Shown: one piece after another, positions 43,301 to 52,465 of the stretch | Numbering within the stretch: position 1 is the first letter of the stretch | How the letters are laid out: the number at the start of each line of letters is the position of its first letter | NCBI RefSeq assembly: GCF_000315625.1 | Contig: NW_005434626.1 | Location: forward strand, 468,867 to 532,866 | DNA length: 64,000 nt | Source: Guillardia theta CCMP2712 | Lineage: Eukaryota > Cryptophyceae > Pyrenomonadales > Geminigeraceae | Reading direction: 5' to 3' | Notes under the pieces: model-generated | What the model was told of the DNA's origin: nothing | What the model saw: only the letters and a program-made list of their open reading frames with translations | Database searches by the model: none | Made by a program: the position numbers and the translations under genes

Positions 43301-44491
43301 AGAAGAAGCCTGTGGAACACGCGAGGGCGTCTCGTCGTTTTTTCTGGGCTGCTCGAGGGTGTTCGCGGAGCTCGAGTGAGATGATCACAGGTAAGGTCAT
43401 CCGAGGCATCGCCGACATCTCTCCTCTCCTCAAGCCCGTGTGGGTTGAACACACTCCCGCCATCGTTCCCATGCCCTACTTCTTCGACTCCCTCCATGAA
43501 GACGCCTACAAGAAAAGCTTCGAGCTGGGAGATTATATCGGATGCTTTGACGTGCTGGAGTCTAGCTTGAACCGAATCTCCTTCAAGGCCGAGCCTCGCC
43601 TTTACGAGCGCGTCTACTGTCAGGTCATCGCCTTCTGCATCCGCTACGCCTCTCGCTGCATGAAGGCTCAGAACGCGCCCACAGCCGTCTACCTCCTCCA
43701 GAAAGCCGAGCACATGTCCCAGCAGGTGATGCCGGGACAGCTGTCCTCGAGCTGACGTTTGCATGCAGAAACTCTCTGAGCTCCATGGGATAGCTGGCTT
43801 GTACGCCTGGACCATGGACGCGCTCGCCCACTACTACTTCCTGCGCTCCAAGTTCAACGCAGCCTACAGGTCGGGAGTGAGGCATGTTGGCGTCGACTGA
43901 CAGGAGAGAAGGTGCATGATGAAGGCCATGAGGTACATGAGCATGATCAAAAGCGAAGAGAGCAAGGCTGCCTGGAAGTCGCACCTCTGCGTTATCCTCC
44001 TTGCCCTCAACAAGAACGTTGAGGCCGAGGAGTACATCAAGGATGCTATGAAAGGCTTCTTTCAAAGGTCATCCGCCGTGTACCGACCCTCTGAGCTAAC
44101 GACCAGCGTCCAGGAACGACGAGGTTTTGACACAAGATGTCATTTTCGACCTTGTTCCCAAGGCTCAGCAGCACCTTGCGGCCGTTCTCTTCCTTGACCT
44201 GGCGATCTGTCAAGCGAAGCTGCTCAGATACGACGAGGCTCTCAACACCTCACAGTTTGCTGTCTTGTTTGTGCAAGAGGTGAGGGAGGGCAACGTACTT
44301 CAAGCTCGCGTCCAGGTCCTCTGACACCTCTCCCCTCCAATGATCAGCTGACCTTGATGCAGAACCTTCGCGATGCGCTGGAGACGTACAAGCGAGTGAA
44401 GGAAGATCCGCCTGATGCCCAGCAGCTCATGGGGACTTCGCACGACCAGGCACACGCTCAACAGTCCTTTCCTCATCTTGTATCCAATTAG
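40318..44491 (+). CDS. Acidic/IQ/ankyrin/TPR-like multidomain protein
   Basis: Exon 1 (40318-43725) is followed by four short exons to TAG 44489-44491; about 1.3 thousand residues. Order: an acidic, disordered N-terminus (residues 1-240); an IQ motif near 275 (AACVVQRNIRSHQARQKF); at least eight ankyrin repeats, about 350-670 (DTLIHLAARKGDAPMLRFLL, REPLHEAAARGHFEVIKAL, MTPLHLSSSVGSHRLLAYLL, YTSLHLAVVEGMEKCVNIIQ, NTALHLVCLAKNPQGVLKAL); a second IQ-like segment (ASIIQKFYREKSS); a degenerate EF-hand-like region about 780-860; a Ser-rich linker; and a helical, TPR-like C-terminus across the short exons (AAVLFLDLAICQAKLLRYDE). IQ motifs bind calmodulin; ankyrin and TPR repeats bind proteins. A scaffold role is inferred. 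Confidence 0.85.
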
Positions 44492-45180
44492 TTTGCTGAG
44501 CCAGATGTTTGTACAGTAAAATTCTTTCACTCCGTAGAGCTCGGAAGTTGTTGGTGACTCGGATACTTGAAGCAGTCCTTGTGACGAGTTTCCGTCCATT
44601 CTTTCGCCTTCACATCGCCGATCACAGTAAGAATGAATGGACGTCGCCAGAGCAAGTAGAGGAGGACTGACTTCAGCAGGCTGGTGTCAGGAACCACCTT
44701 CAAGTCAAGGGCAGGAGTGACCTTCTAGACCTCCGATCATGGTCAACCTCAAGTTTTACTCAACCTCTTTAAAAGTGTTTTTAGCTGGATTGCGTGTCAT
44801 TTACCTTTATATGTATTGTACGAGTACAAGTATTTAGTTTTACTTGAACTATATAAACCTGACAGGAAAAAAATGTGTAGTACATCGAATCGTACCTAGA
44901 TCCCATAGCTCTGCTTAATCCCCCGATTGTAAAAGTGATTTAATGTTTATAATATATATAGTGCAGGGTTCACTAGTACCTTCAAGGAGGGACCATGACA
45001 CGTTCGCACCCCCTCTGCAAGTATGAGATGTTGAAATTCTCACTCGAAATTTTTGTGTTGTTTCGCCAAATTTACTCCAAGAATTATGTGGAGGACTCTA
45101 ATCATTCAAGGATCAGCTGGAGAGTTCGGACGCAGCCTTATATTCCGTGAATGGGCCCCAAAGTCATTCCAAGCTGTAGT
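44492..45180. other. Intergenic AT-rich DNA, no gene seen
   Basis: TATAATATATATAG near 44950 and other AT-rich runs occur. No exon is supported. Confidence 0.4.
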
Positions 45181-45189
45181 AAATTTGGT

Positions 45190-45620
45190 AGATGTGTAGA
45201 CTCCGAAAGGGGTGGGGTGATACGCAGGATTTGACCTCGTTGGGTGGGGTAAACAGCGATTAATGAAGGGGTGGGGGTACTAAAAAATAACGTGCAGGTG
45301 GGTGGGCGAGAAATTTCAAGAAACAGCTCCGAGGGGGTGGGTGGTAGGTACAAGGTGCGGGGGTTATGGGATTCTGTCAATGTGCACCAGCGGCCTGTAG
45401 GGTGGTCAAGGAATATCTAACCGGTGGGTTCAAAGTCGTTACTTCCTGCCTCTGAAAAAGAGGGGTCCAATACTATTGAATGCGGGGTAGAGAAGTGAGT
45501 CAGCTGACAATCGGGGTAGGGTATGAAGAGGTGGGGTGCAGAGGGGTCAGAAGGAAACAACTGGGGTGGGGGTGGATGCGGGGATGATAAAACGAGGGGG
45601 TGGAATTGACGTAGGACACT
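45190..45620. repeat. G-rich GGGGTA tract
   Basis: Words include AAAGGGGTGGGGTGATACG, GTTGGGTGGGGTAAACAGCG, AGGGGTGGGGGTAC, ATCGGGGTAGGGTATG, GAGGTGGGGTGCAG and CTGGGGTGGGGGTGG. Confidence 0.6.
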
Positions 45621-46051
45621 GATGATGAAATGGTGGTGGGAAGCAACGCAAACTGTGGCGATGCGAAGGAGGGAGGGGAGTGAGAGATGGGGGAGGAGGA
45701 TGAGGGATAGGAGGAAGGAAAGTCAAACAGATCTAGATATGGTGAATGCAGAACCAGACATTGACAGTAATTGTGCAGGAAGGAAAGAGGTAGAAATTTA
45801 TGGATAGGATTAGCGCAAGGCGATCTGAGTTGGGGGATAGCAAAGAGAGAAAAAGGCAAAGGTAGTAGGAATCAAACATCATGATCTTGTGTCATCTTCA
45901 TCTTCTATTTGTTCACGATTTTATCTCCTTATCGCGAATTTTGAGCATCGGAATGGTGGTGGATACAGATTCGGGCAATGAACCCAGCCACGAGTTTGCT
46001 TGTCATGGGCTAACCGAAGTTGCCACTTTGCAGACTTCTTGAAACACCAAC
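45621..46051. other. Intergenic; 5' flank of the EF-hand/IQ gene
   Basis: The interval is purine-rich to 45800, then AT-rich. No gene is seen. Confidence 0.35.
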
Positions 46052-48101
46052 ATGCTTGTCGCTCCAAAATTAGCTTCTTCTTTTGCTGCAAAAGATGCAG
46101 CAGCAGAGCCAACGAACAGCTCAGACACTCCGAGGGACGGTGAGATCAGGATGTATCGTCGCCAATCGACAGCTGAAGTAGGATGTCCCTTTGATCCCTT
46201 GAATTCTGTGTCAACCAAACTTCTGACTGAGAGCCAGGATCTGTTGAGGAAGCTAGATCGTCTCAATATTGAGCTCGAAGGAACGATGAACTCCATGGGC
46301 GCCACATTATCATTAGCGGAGAAGTAATTCAATCTCCTCTGTTGCCTTCTGCGAAAGAACCTTGCTGATTCTCTCCTAGCATCCGAAAGGATGCTGGAAA
46401 CTTGATTGCATCCTGGTTTTCGAACCTTCATCCTTCGGAGGTTTGACTACCCTTCGTTGTGTTGCGCAAGTTGACCGGCAAGCGTTTCTTGACAGTTATC
46501 CGAGAAGATCAACCAAACATTCGACAAGTTTGACTACAAGAAGACAGGCGTTCTTGACAGGTGTTTAGTTGATCATTTCTTTGTTTGCTCATCACTCGTG
46601 TGACAGGGAAGAGTTTCACAACGCGTTCGCTTCCATGGGAAAGAGGCTCGCTAGCGGAGAGTTGGACGTCCTCATCACTGATTTTGACACAAGCGGTGAC
46701 GGGACGATAGATCGGGTTTTCACTTGCTCATTTCATGTTTTCGACCTCATACAAGATATGATCGCAGGAGGAATTTGAGCATATGATTCGGACAGAGCTG
46801 AAATCACATTGCAAACTTACATGCAAGTCTTGCAAGCTGTTGAGAAAACGATCCAGCAGCGCGGTAGATCATTTTGTTGTTTGGTGGAAAATAATGTTCC
46901 TTTCAGATGGATGCCATCTCTCAACGAGCTGCAGTCATTATCCAAAAACTCGTGAGAGGGATGCAAGCAAGGAAACTTATTTCATCTCGGAGAAAGGCGG
47001 CTTGTGTAATACAGAAGGTGTATCGCGGTCGAATCATCAGGAAGCAGGTCAAAACGATAAGATTTGCAAAAGCAGAGATTGAAAGAGCTGCAAAGAGCAA
47101 GCAGACAGTCATTTCAAGAGATCCGATCGCTTCAAGAGCAAAGATGATAGCTTCCTCTGTCGAATTTCGAAGAACCGCAAGCTCCGGAGGAAATGAAGAA
47201 AGAAGTTCGAGAAGGATCAGCACTGGAAGAATGGAACAAAAATTTCTGCAATCTGATCGCAAAATCCCACAAGTCAACAAAGTCTTTCTGAGCCTCTCCG
47301 TGATTGAAAATGAAAAGCAAAATAGGACCAGACAGTTGCAAAGTATGTCATTGTTTCGCAATAACAGTGATATCACCGATCAACTTGTGCACAACAATTC
47401 GTTCAACATGAGACGAGGGAGTGCTGTTTCCCAATCTCTGCAAGAGCCTGTCCACAGCTGGGCAAGAAGGAGATTATCTATCAACGATGCAGCGCATGCA
47501 AGTCAACAGACTGAGAAGGATGGTTTTGGAAGAACTCAATCAGTGGTAGAAGGCTTCGGAAGAACTCAATCAGTGGCAGAAGGCTTCGGAAGAACTCAAT
47601 CAGTGGCAGAAGGCTTCGGAAGAACTCAATCAGTAGATGTTGGGACAAACTACTATGCAAACGATGGGCATATGACGGACAGGTCATCAAATGCAAAAGA
47701 TCCTGACGTGGCTTCATTGCAAAGGCGAGGAAACGTTGTCGTTCGAACTTTACTGATGAGACCTAAGACCGGTGAGAACACTTAGTACTCTCCTTGCTCC
47801 CTTCCTTACTTGAAAGTTTCCAGTCGATACCAATAAGTCCAATCAAGGCGAGTCCAACTTCTCTTCGTCGAGCAGGAAATTCAAGTCGTTGCTCAACAAC
47901 GGCAAGGCAGCGCTGCCGAAGCGCAACTCCGAGGGGGCCAATCTGCCTCCCGTCTTGAACCGCATCAGTCAGGGCATCTCTTCGCTCAAGGCGAGGGTCG
48001 TCGCCAAAGTCAACGGAAAGCCGAAAGATCCCAACCATGGCCGCAGGCAATCAGCGCCTGAGGAGCCCATCACTTTCGGCAGGACAAGCTCTGCTCCTTA
48101 G
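46052..48101 (+). CDS. EF-hand and IQ-motif protein with RTQS repeats
   Basis: Exons run from ATG 46052 to TAG 48101. The N-terminal helix region (STKLLTESQDLLRKLDRLNI) leads to two EF-hands: INQTFDKFDYKKTGVLDREE and DVLITDFDTSGDGTIDREEF. The second has a canonical loop (DTSGDGTIDREE), while the first lacks a normal acidic set (DYKKTGVLDREE). After a poorly resolved join near 46830, two IQ motifs follow (AAVIIQKLVRGMQARK, AACVIQKVYRGRIIRK). The C-terminal half is basic and Ser-rich, with four in-frame copies of a GFGRTQSVAE-type decapeptide and a final ITFGRTSSAP. Ca2+ sensing plus calmodulin-type binding is inferred from the domains; the RTQS sites look like basophilic-kinase or 14-3-3 targets. 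Confidence 0.78.
47522..47641 (+). repeat. 30-bp in-frame minisatellite, four copies
   Basis: Four copies of a 30-bp unit code GFGRTQSV(V/A)E. Copies 2 and 3 are identical; the first and last carry edge changes. Confidence 0.95.
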
Positions 48102-48277
48102 AGCATGTGAGAAGGAAGCAAGAGGCTTCTGCTGCCATAGTCTCTTCTTCTAGATCAGCTTCTATGGTCAATTGTTTCTTCTCCTCTCCCTTCGTCGGGC
48201 ATCAACGCGTCTTCTCCGCTGCCTTCTTGGCACGCGTCTCCTTTATCTGCCGTCTGTTCAGTTTCTCCAGCCGACCC

Positions 48278-51200
48278 TCAACAGCCCTGGACCTCTCGGA
48301 GGAGCCCCATGAGGATGGGAAGGAGGACAGGAACGAAGTAAGGAACGTAGATGGCAAACTTGTGATCGTCGGGAAAGTAGAGCTGAAGAAGTATCAGCGA
48401 CAGCACAAGGGGGAGCGAAGGAGATGCAAAGGAGAAAAGAGACTTACCATGGATAGGATCGAAGGGTCGAAGAACACGTTTTCTGCTCTCTCGCACGCGA
48501 ACGCGGCGTCCTCGGACGCATCTAGTAGACCGTGAGCGGACAAAGGGGAAAAAGTTGACAACAAGTACTTGTGAAATCTGCTCTGCTCCATGCTTCCTCT
48601 GCACTTCCTAGTCGCTCGACAGCCTCCTGCACGCCATGACGGATCTCATCTCGTATCACCTGCACCTCCTGCGTAAGCCCCTGCCTCCTCCTCCTCCTCC
48701 TCCTCCTCCTCCTCCTCCTCCCGTATCTCCTCCTCTTGTTTCTCCTCCTCCTCCTCCTGTTTCTCCTCCTCCTCCTCCTGTTTCTCCTCCTCCTCCTCCT
48801 CCTCCTCCTCCTCCTCCTCCTCCTCCTCCTCCTCNNNNNNNNNNNNNNNNNNNNNNNNNNNNNNNNNNNNNNNNNNNNNNNNNNNNNNNNNNNNNNNNNN
48901 NNNNNNNNNNNNNNNNNNNNNNNNNNNNNNNNNNNNNNNNNNNNNNNNNNNNNNNNNNNNNNNNNNNNNNNNNNNNNNNNNNNNNNNNNNNNNNNNNNNN
49001 NNNNNNNNNNNNNNNNNNNNNNNNNNNNNNNNNNNNNNNNNNNNNNNNNNNNNNNNNNNNNNNNNNNNNNNNNNNNNNNNNNNNNNNNNNNNNNNNNNNN
49101 NNNNNNNNNNNNNNNNNNNNNNNNNNNNNNNNNNNNNNNNNNNNNNNNNNNNNNNNNNNNNNNNNNNNNNNNNNNNNNNNNNNNNNNNNNNNNNNNNNNN
49201 NNNNNNNNNNNNNNNNNNNNNNNNNNNNNNNNNNNNNNNNNNNNNNNNNNNNNNNNNNNNNNNNNNNNNNNNNNNNNNNNNNNNNNNNNNNNNNNNNNNN
49301 NNNNNNNNNNNNNNNNNNNNNNNNNNNNNNNNNNNNNNNNNNNNNNNNNNNNNNNNNNNNNNNNNNNNNNNNNNNNNNNNNNNNNNNNNNNNNNNNNNNN
49401 NNNNNNNNNNNNNNNNNNNNNNNNNNNNNNNNNNNNNNNNNNNNNNNNNNNNNNNNNNNNNNNNNNNNNNNNNNNNNNNNNNNNNNNNNNNNNNNNNNNN
49501 NNNNNNNNNNNNNNNNNNNNNNNNNNNNNNNNNNNNNNNNNNNNNNNNNNNNNNNNNNNNNNNNNNNNNNNNNNNNNNNNNNNNNNNNNNNNNNNNNNNN
49601 NNNNNNNNNNNNNNNNNNNNNNNNNNNNNNNNNNNNNNNNNNNNNNNNNNNNNNNNNNNNNNNNNNNNNNNNNNNNNNNNNNNNNNNNNNNNNNNNNNNN
49701 NNNNNNNNNNNNNNNNNNNNNNNNNNNNNNNNNNNNNNNNNNNNNNNNNNNNNNNNNNNNNNNNNNNNNNNNNNNNNNNNNNNNNNNNNNNNNNNNNNNN
49801 NNNNNNNNNNNNNNNNNNNNNNGGGAGGGAGGGGAGGGAGTAGACCTGCCACGTCGGGAGAGCTGTCTCGTGATCGAAAAGCGCGCGAACGTTCTGAGGA
49901 ATCTGAATGCCCAGCAGCTTGCGAAGTTGGCCCACCAGATGTTGCATTGGGACCCTGCCACCGTCATCTGTAAGAAAAGAGGAGAAGAGGAGAAAGGGGA
50001 GAACAAAGTGACTGGGGGAGGGGAGGAGGAGGGAGGCAGGGGAGATACAAGGAAAGAAAGGAGGGAGTGTGGAGAGGAGGAGAAGTAGCGGGGAGGAGAG
50101 TCTTTCAACCATCTCTGTGGTGGAATCAAAGAACCATTCTTTGGAATTGATGAAATCATTGAGCGAGTCCGAGGTCAACACGTATGCCCCATGCGCACTG
50201 CTGTACTTTGGGGCTACAGCTAGAGACGCGAAATATAAAACCTGCAACCATAGTGAGGGGCCGAGGGTGAGGGTAAGCAGCTGGTCGGACTGTGGCAGGA
50301 GGAAGAGGTAAGGGGAAGGAGTGGGAGGAAGAAGACGAAGGAGAGAAGAGTACGGGGGAGGAGAAGAGGAGGAAGAAGGGGAGAGAAGAGTGCGGGGGAG
50401 GAGAAGAGGAGGAAGAAAGGGAGAGATAGGATTCAAGCAGAGGGAATGGCGATACCAACCTGAGATTCCACAGAGATATCGTACACATGTCTTAGTTTGC
50501 GGATGAAGGGCAGCAACCACTTCTGATTCGCACTGGCAATATCCCATGACACTGCCTCCCCCCCTCCTGCTGATCCTCCTCTTCCTCCTCCCTGCCCACT
50601 CCTCCTCGACTCTCCTGCAGCTTCCCGTGTGTGCCCGACTAGCAGTGAGATCACGATCCGAACTCGACGATCGAGCACATAGGCATGAGATCGCAGGCTG
50701 CGGCGAGGAGGACTGACCCGCTGCTGCTGCTGCTGCTCCAAACCCATCTCCTTGCTCCCTGTGCTCCCAGCTCCTCCTGCAACGACATGCACGACGGCTC
50801 TGGAGATCTTGGAGAGGTGATCCTCGAGGAGGGAGGAGGTCTCGTGGAGGAGGGGCAGAGAGAACCATCCGAAGAGTCCCGAGGAGGACATCACGAGTTC
50901 GTCTCCTACCGGCCTGTCCTTGGCATGCGCGAGGATGAAGAAGGAGAGCTCCGAGGAGTTGTTGACCTACGTGATGGAACAAGTTCAGTCCTCCCGCTCG
51001 TCCCTTCGTCGCCCTTCACCAGAGCTCGCAGTTGTTGTTCTTTCTCAAGGTCGTGTTTGCCTGCTGCTTGCAGAAGATAACCAATCATGACAACACAAGC
51101 ATGGACACTTCACAACACCTTCTCCTTCGATGTTGAAAACTTTCAACACGATCGTTACCCGCAAGTGGCAAGTTCGTTGTACCTCATCAGCAACATTCTG

Positions 51201-51581
51201 AAACCATCCAAAGATCAGCTGCCTGCCGTCAGCTCCTCCCACCCACCTTGAGCAGCCAGGCCTCCGTCATGTCGGCTTGCGCTGAGTGTCGCTGCATGAT
51301 TGCGGAGGAGAAGAAGAAGTGAAGCTTGAGGGGGGGGACGCGCTGAAAGCTTCCTTGCTTCAGGACGTCCAGGGGAAGTTCCGCCTTGTAGACCTCTGGA
51401 GACTCGTTTGAGTTGCGGGGGTAGGAGGAGAAGGAGAAGCAGGAGGAAGAACAGAAGGAAGAGAAGGATCCAGCGGAGGAGCGGATGGAAGAGGAGGAGC
51501 GGATGGTTGTGCAAGTGCTGGAGGAGGAGGAGGAGGAGGAGCAGGAGGGCGAGGAGGAAAAGGAGCAGGAGCAGGAGCAGG

Positions 51582-51641
<60 letters not shown>

Positions 51642-52022
51642 GCGAGGAGGAAAAGGAGCAGGAGGAGGAGAAAGATTTCACCTGTTGTCTTCCACCATAC
51701 TGGGACGCCAGCCAGGACTAAGATGATGTATGTTGCGAGAACCTGCGCAGGATGAGAAAGATTGCACCTTAGAACGTTTGAAGGCACATGTAGTTTGCAA
51801 AAGGAGATATGAAAGGATTGGGGGAGGATAGGAGGAGGGGGGGGATAGGAGGAGGAGGAGGTGATGGCAGTGGTGGAGGTGGTGGAGGAGGAGGATTAGG
51901 AGGATAGGAGGAGGAGGAGGAGGAGGAGGAGGAGGAGGAGAGGAGGAGGAGGAGGAGGAGGAGGAGGGTCTTACTGTTTGTCTGCTGCTGCTCCCTCCCC
52001 TCCACCCATCGCCTTCGCCCAT
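48278..52022 (-). CDS. PIGS: GPI transamidase subunit PIG-S (Gpi17), interrupted by assembly gap
   Basis: Exon 1 (ATG 52022, MGEGDGWRGGSSSRQT) joins VLATYIILVLAGVPVWWKTT, the first membrane helix and WWKTT motif of PIG-S, then EVYKAELPLDVL. Later pieces include YVLTSDSLNDFINSKEW and HLVGQLRKLLGIQIP. The 3' exons read EVQVIRDEIRHGVQEAVERL, NVFFDPSILSM and LYFPDDHKFAIYVPYFVPVL, the strongly conserved PIG-S end with its second membrane helix; the stop is TGA 48278-48280. PIG-S is part of the ER complex that attaches GPI anchors to proteins. The gap (48835-49822) removes part of the lumenal domain or an intron, and introns carry large GGA/GGAGCA repeats. Confidence 0.9.
48680..48834. repeat. (CTC)n microsatellite running into the gap
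   Basis: Nearly pure CTC triplets, with a few TGTTTCTCCTC interruptions, run up to the first N. It is within PIG-S, immediately before an acceptor, and reads as GAG on the sense strand. Confidence 0.9.
48835..49822. other. Assembly gap (988 Ns)
   Basis: The run of N is bordered by a CTC repeat on the left and a GGGAGGGAGG stretch on the right. Any frame drawn across it is meaningless. Confidence 1.
51480..51665. repeat. (GGAGCA)n/(GGA)n array in PIG-S intron
   Basis: GGAGCA hexamers at 51560-51640 are flanked by GAGGAGGAG, in the intron after the WWKTT exon. It is the same hexamer family as at 33416 and 60540. Confidence 0.85.
51820..51966. repeat. (GGA)n microsatellite in PIG-S intron 1
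   Basis: GGA triplets with GGGGATAGGAGGA and GGTGGTGGA interruptions lie between exon 1 and exon 2 of PIG-S. Confidence 0.85.
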
Positions 52023-52094
52023 TCTACACCAGCTTGTTCCTTGTGCAGACCAATCAGTTTCCTCATTTGTTCCTTGTAGGGAACAATGTACCGT

Positions 52095-52440
52095 GCAACT
52101 CCGTAGTGGGCCAACGCCGCCGCCGTCACGGTTCGGCACGGTGCAGGCCGCGGGCCGCCCGGTCCGGGCCCGGGTCTACCGTACCGTATCGGCGGCCCGG
52201 GCCCGGGTCTACCGTACTATCGGCGAGTCACTAGGCCTACTGGGTCACGTGGTGCGGCTGACTTGTCACTAACACTCAGTGGGCCGCAGCCTTGAACCCC
52301 GGCAGGCTCAGTGTTGACTCAGCCAGTGACGGTCAGGGATCGGACATTCATGGGCCGGCCCTCTCAAAACCCTCCGAGGCTCACTGTTCAAGTAGTCACT
52401 TGCGACGCCGCCGTCAAACGCTGGAGCCTCCGACCTTTAT
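52095..52440. repeat. GC-rich word island 6 with a tandem duplication
   Basis: It sits between the PIG-S start and the paralog B stop. GGGCCCGGGTCTACCGTAC occurs twice (about 52166 and 52198), each followed by a form of ATCGGCG, a recent local duplication. Other shared words are GTCACGG, GACTCAGCCAGTGACGG and GGGCCGGCCC. Confidence 0.6.
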
Positions 52441-52465
52441 TATCCTACAGTTACATGTGCGCTCC

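Noticed and set aside
48522-50982. Very long open frames (400-780 codons) on both strands across the N run
   Set aside because: They are produced by translating Ns as open sequence and by triplet repeats; only the PIG-S exons are real.
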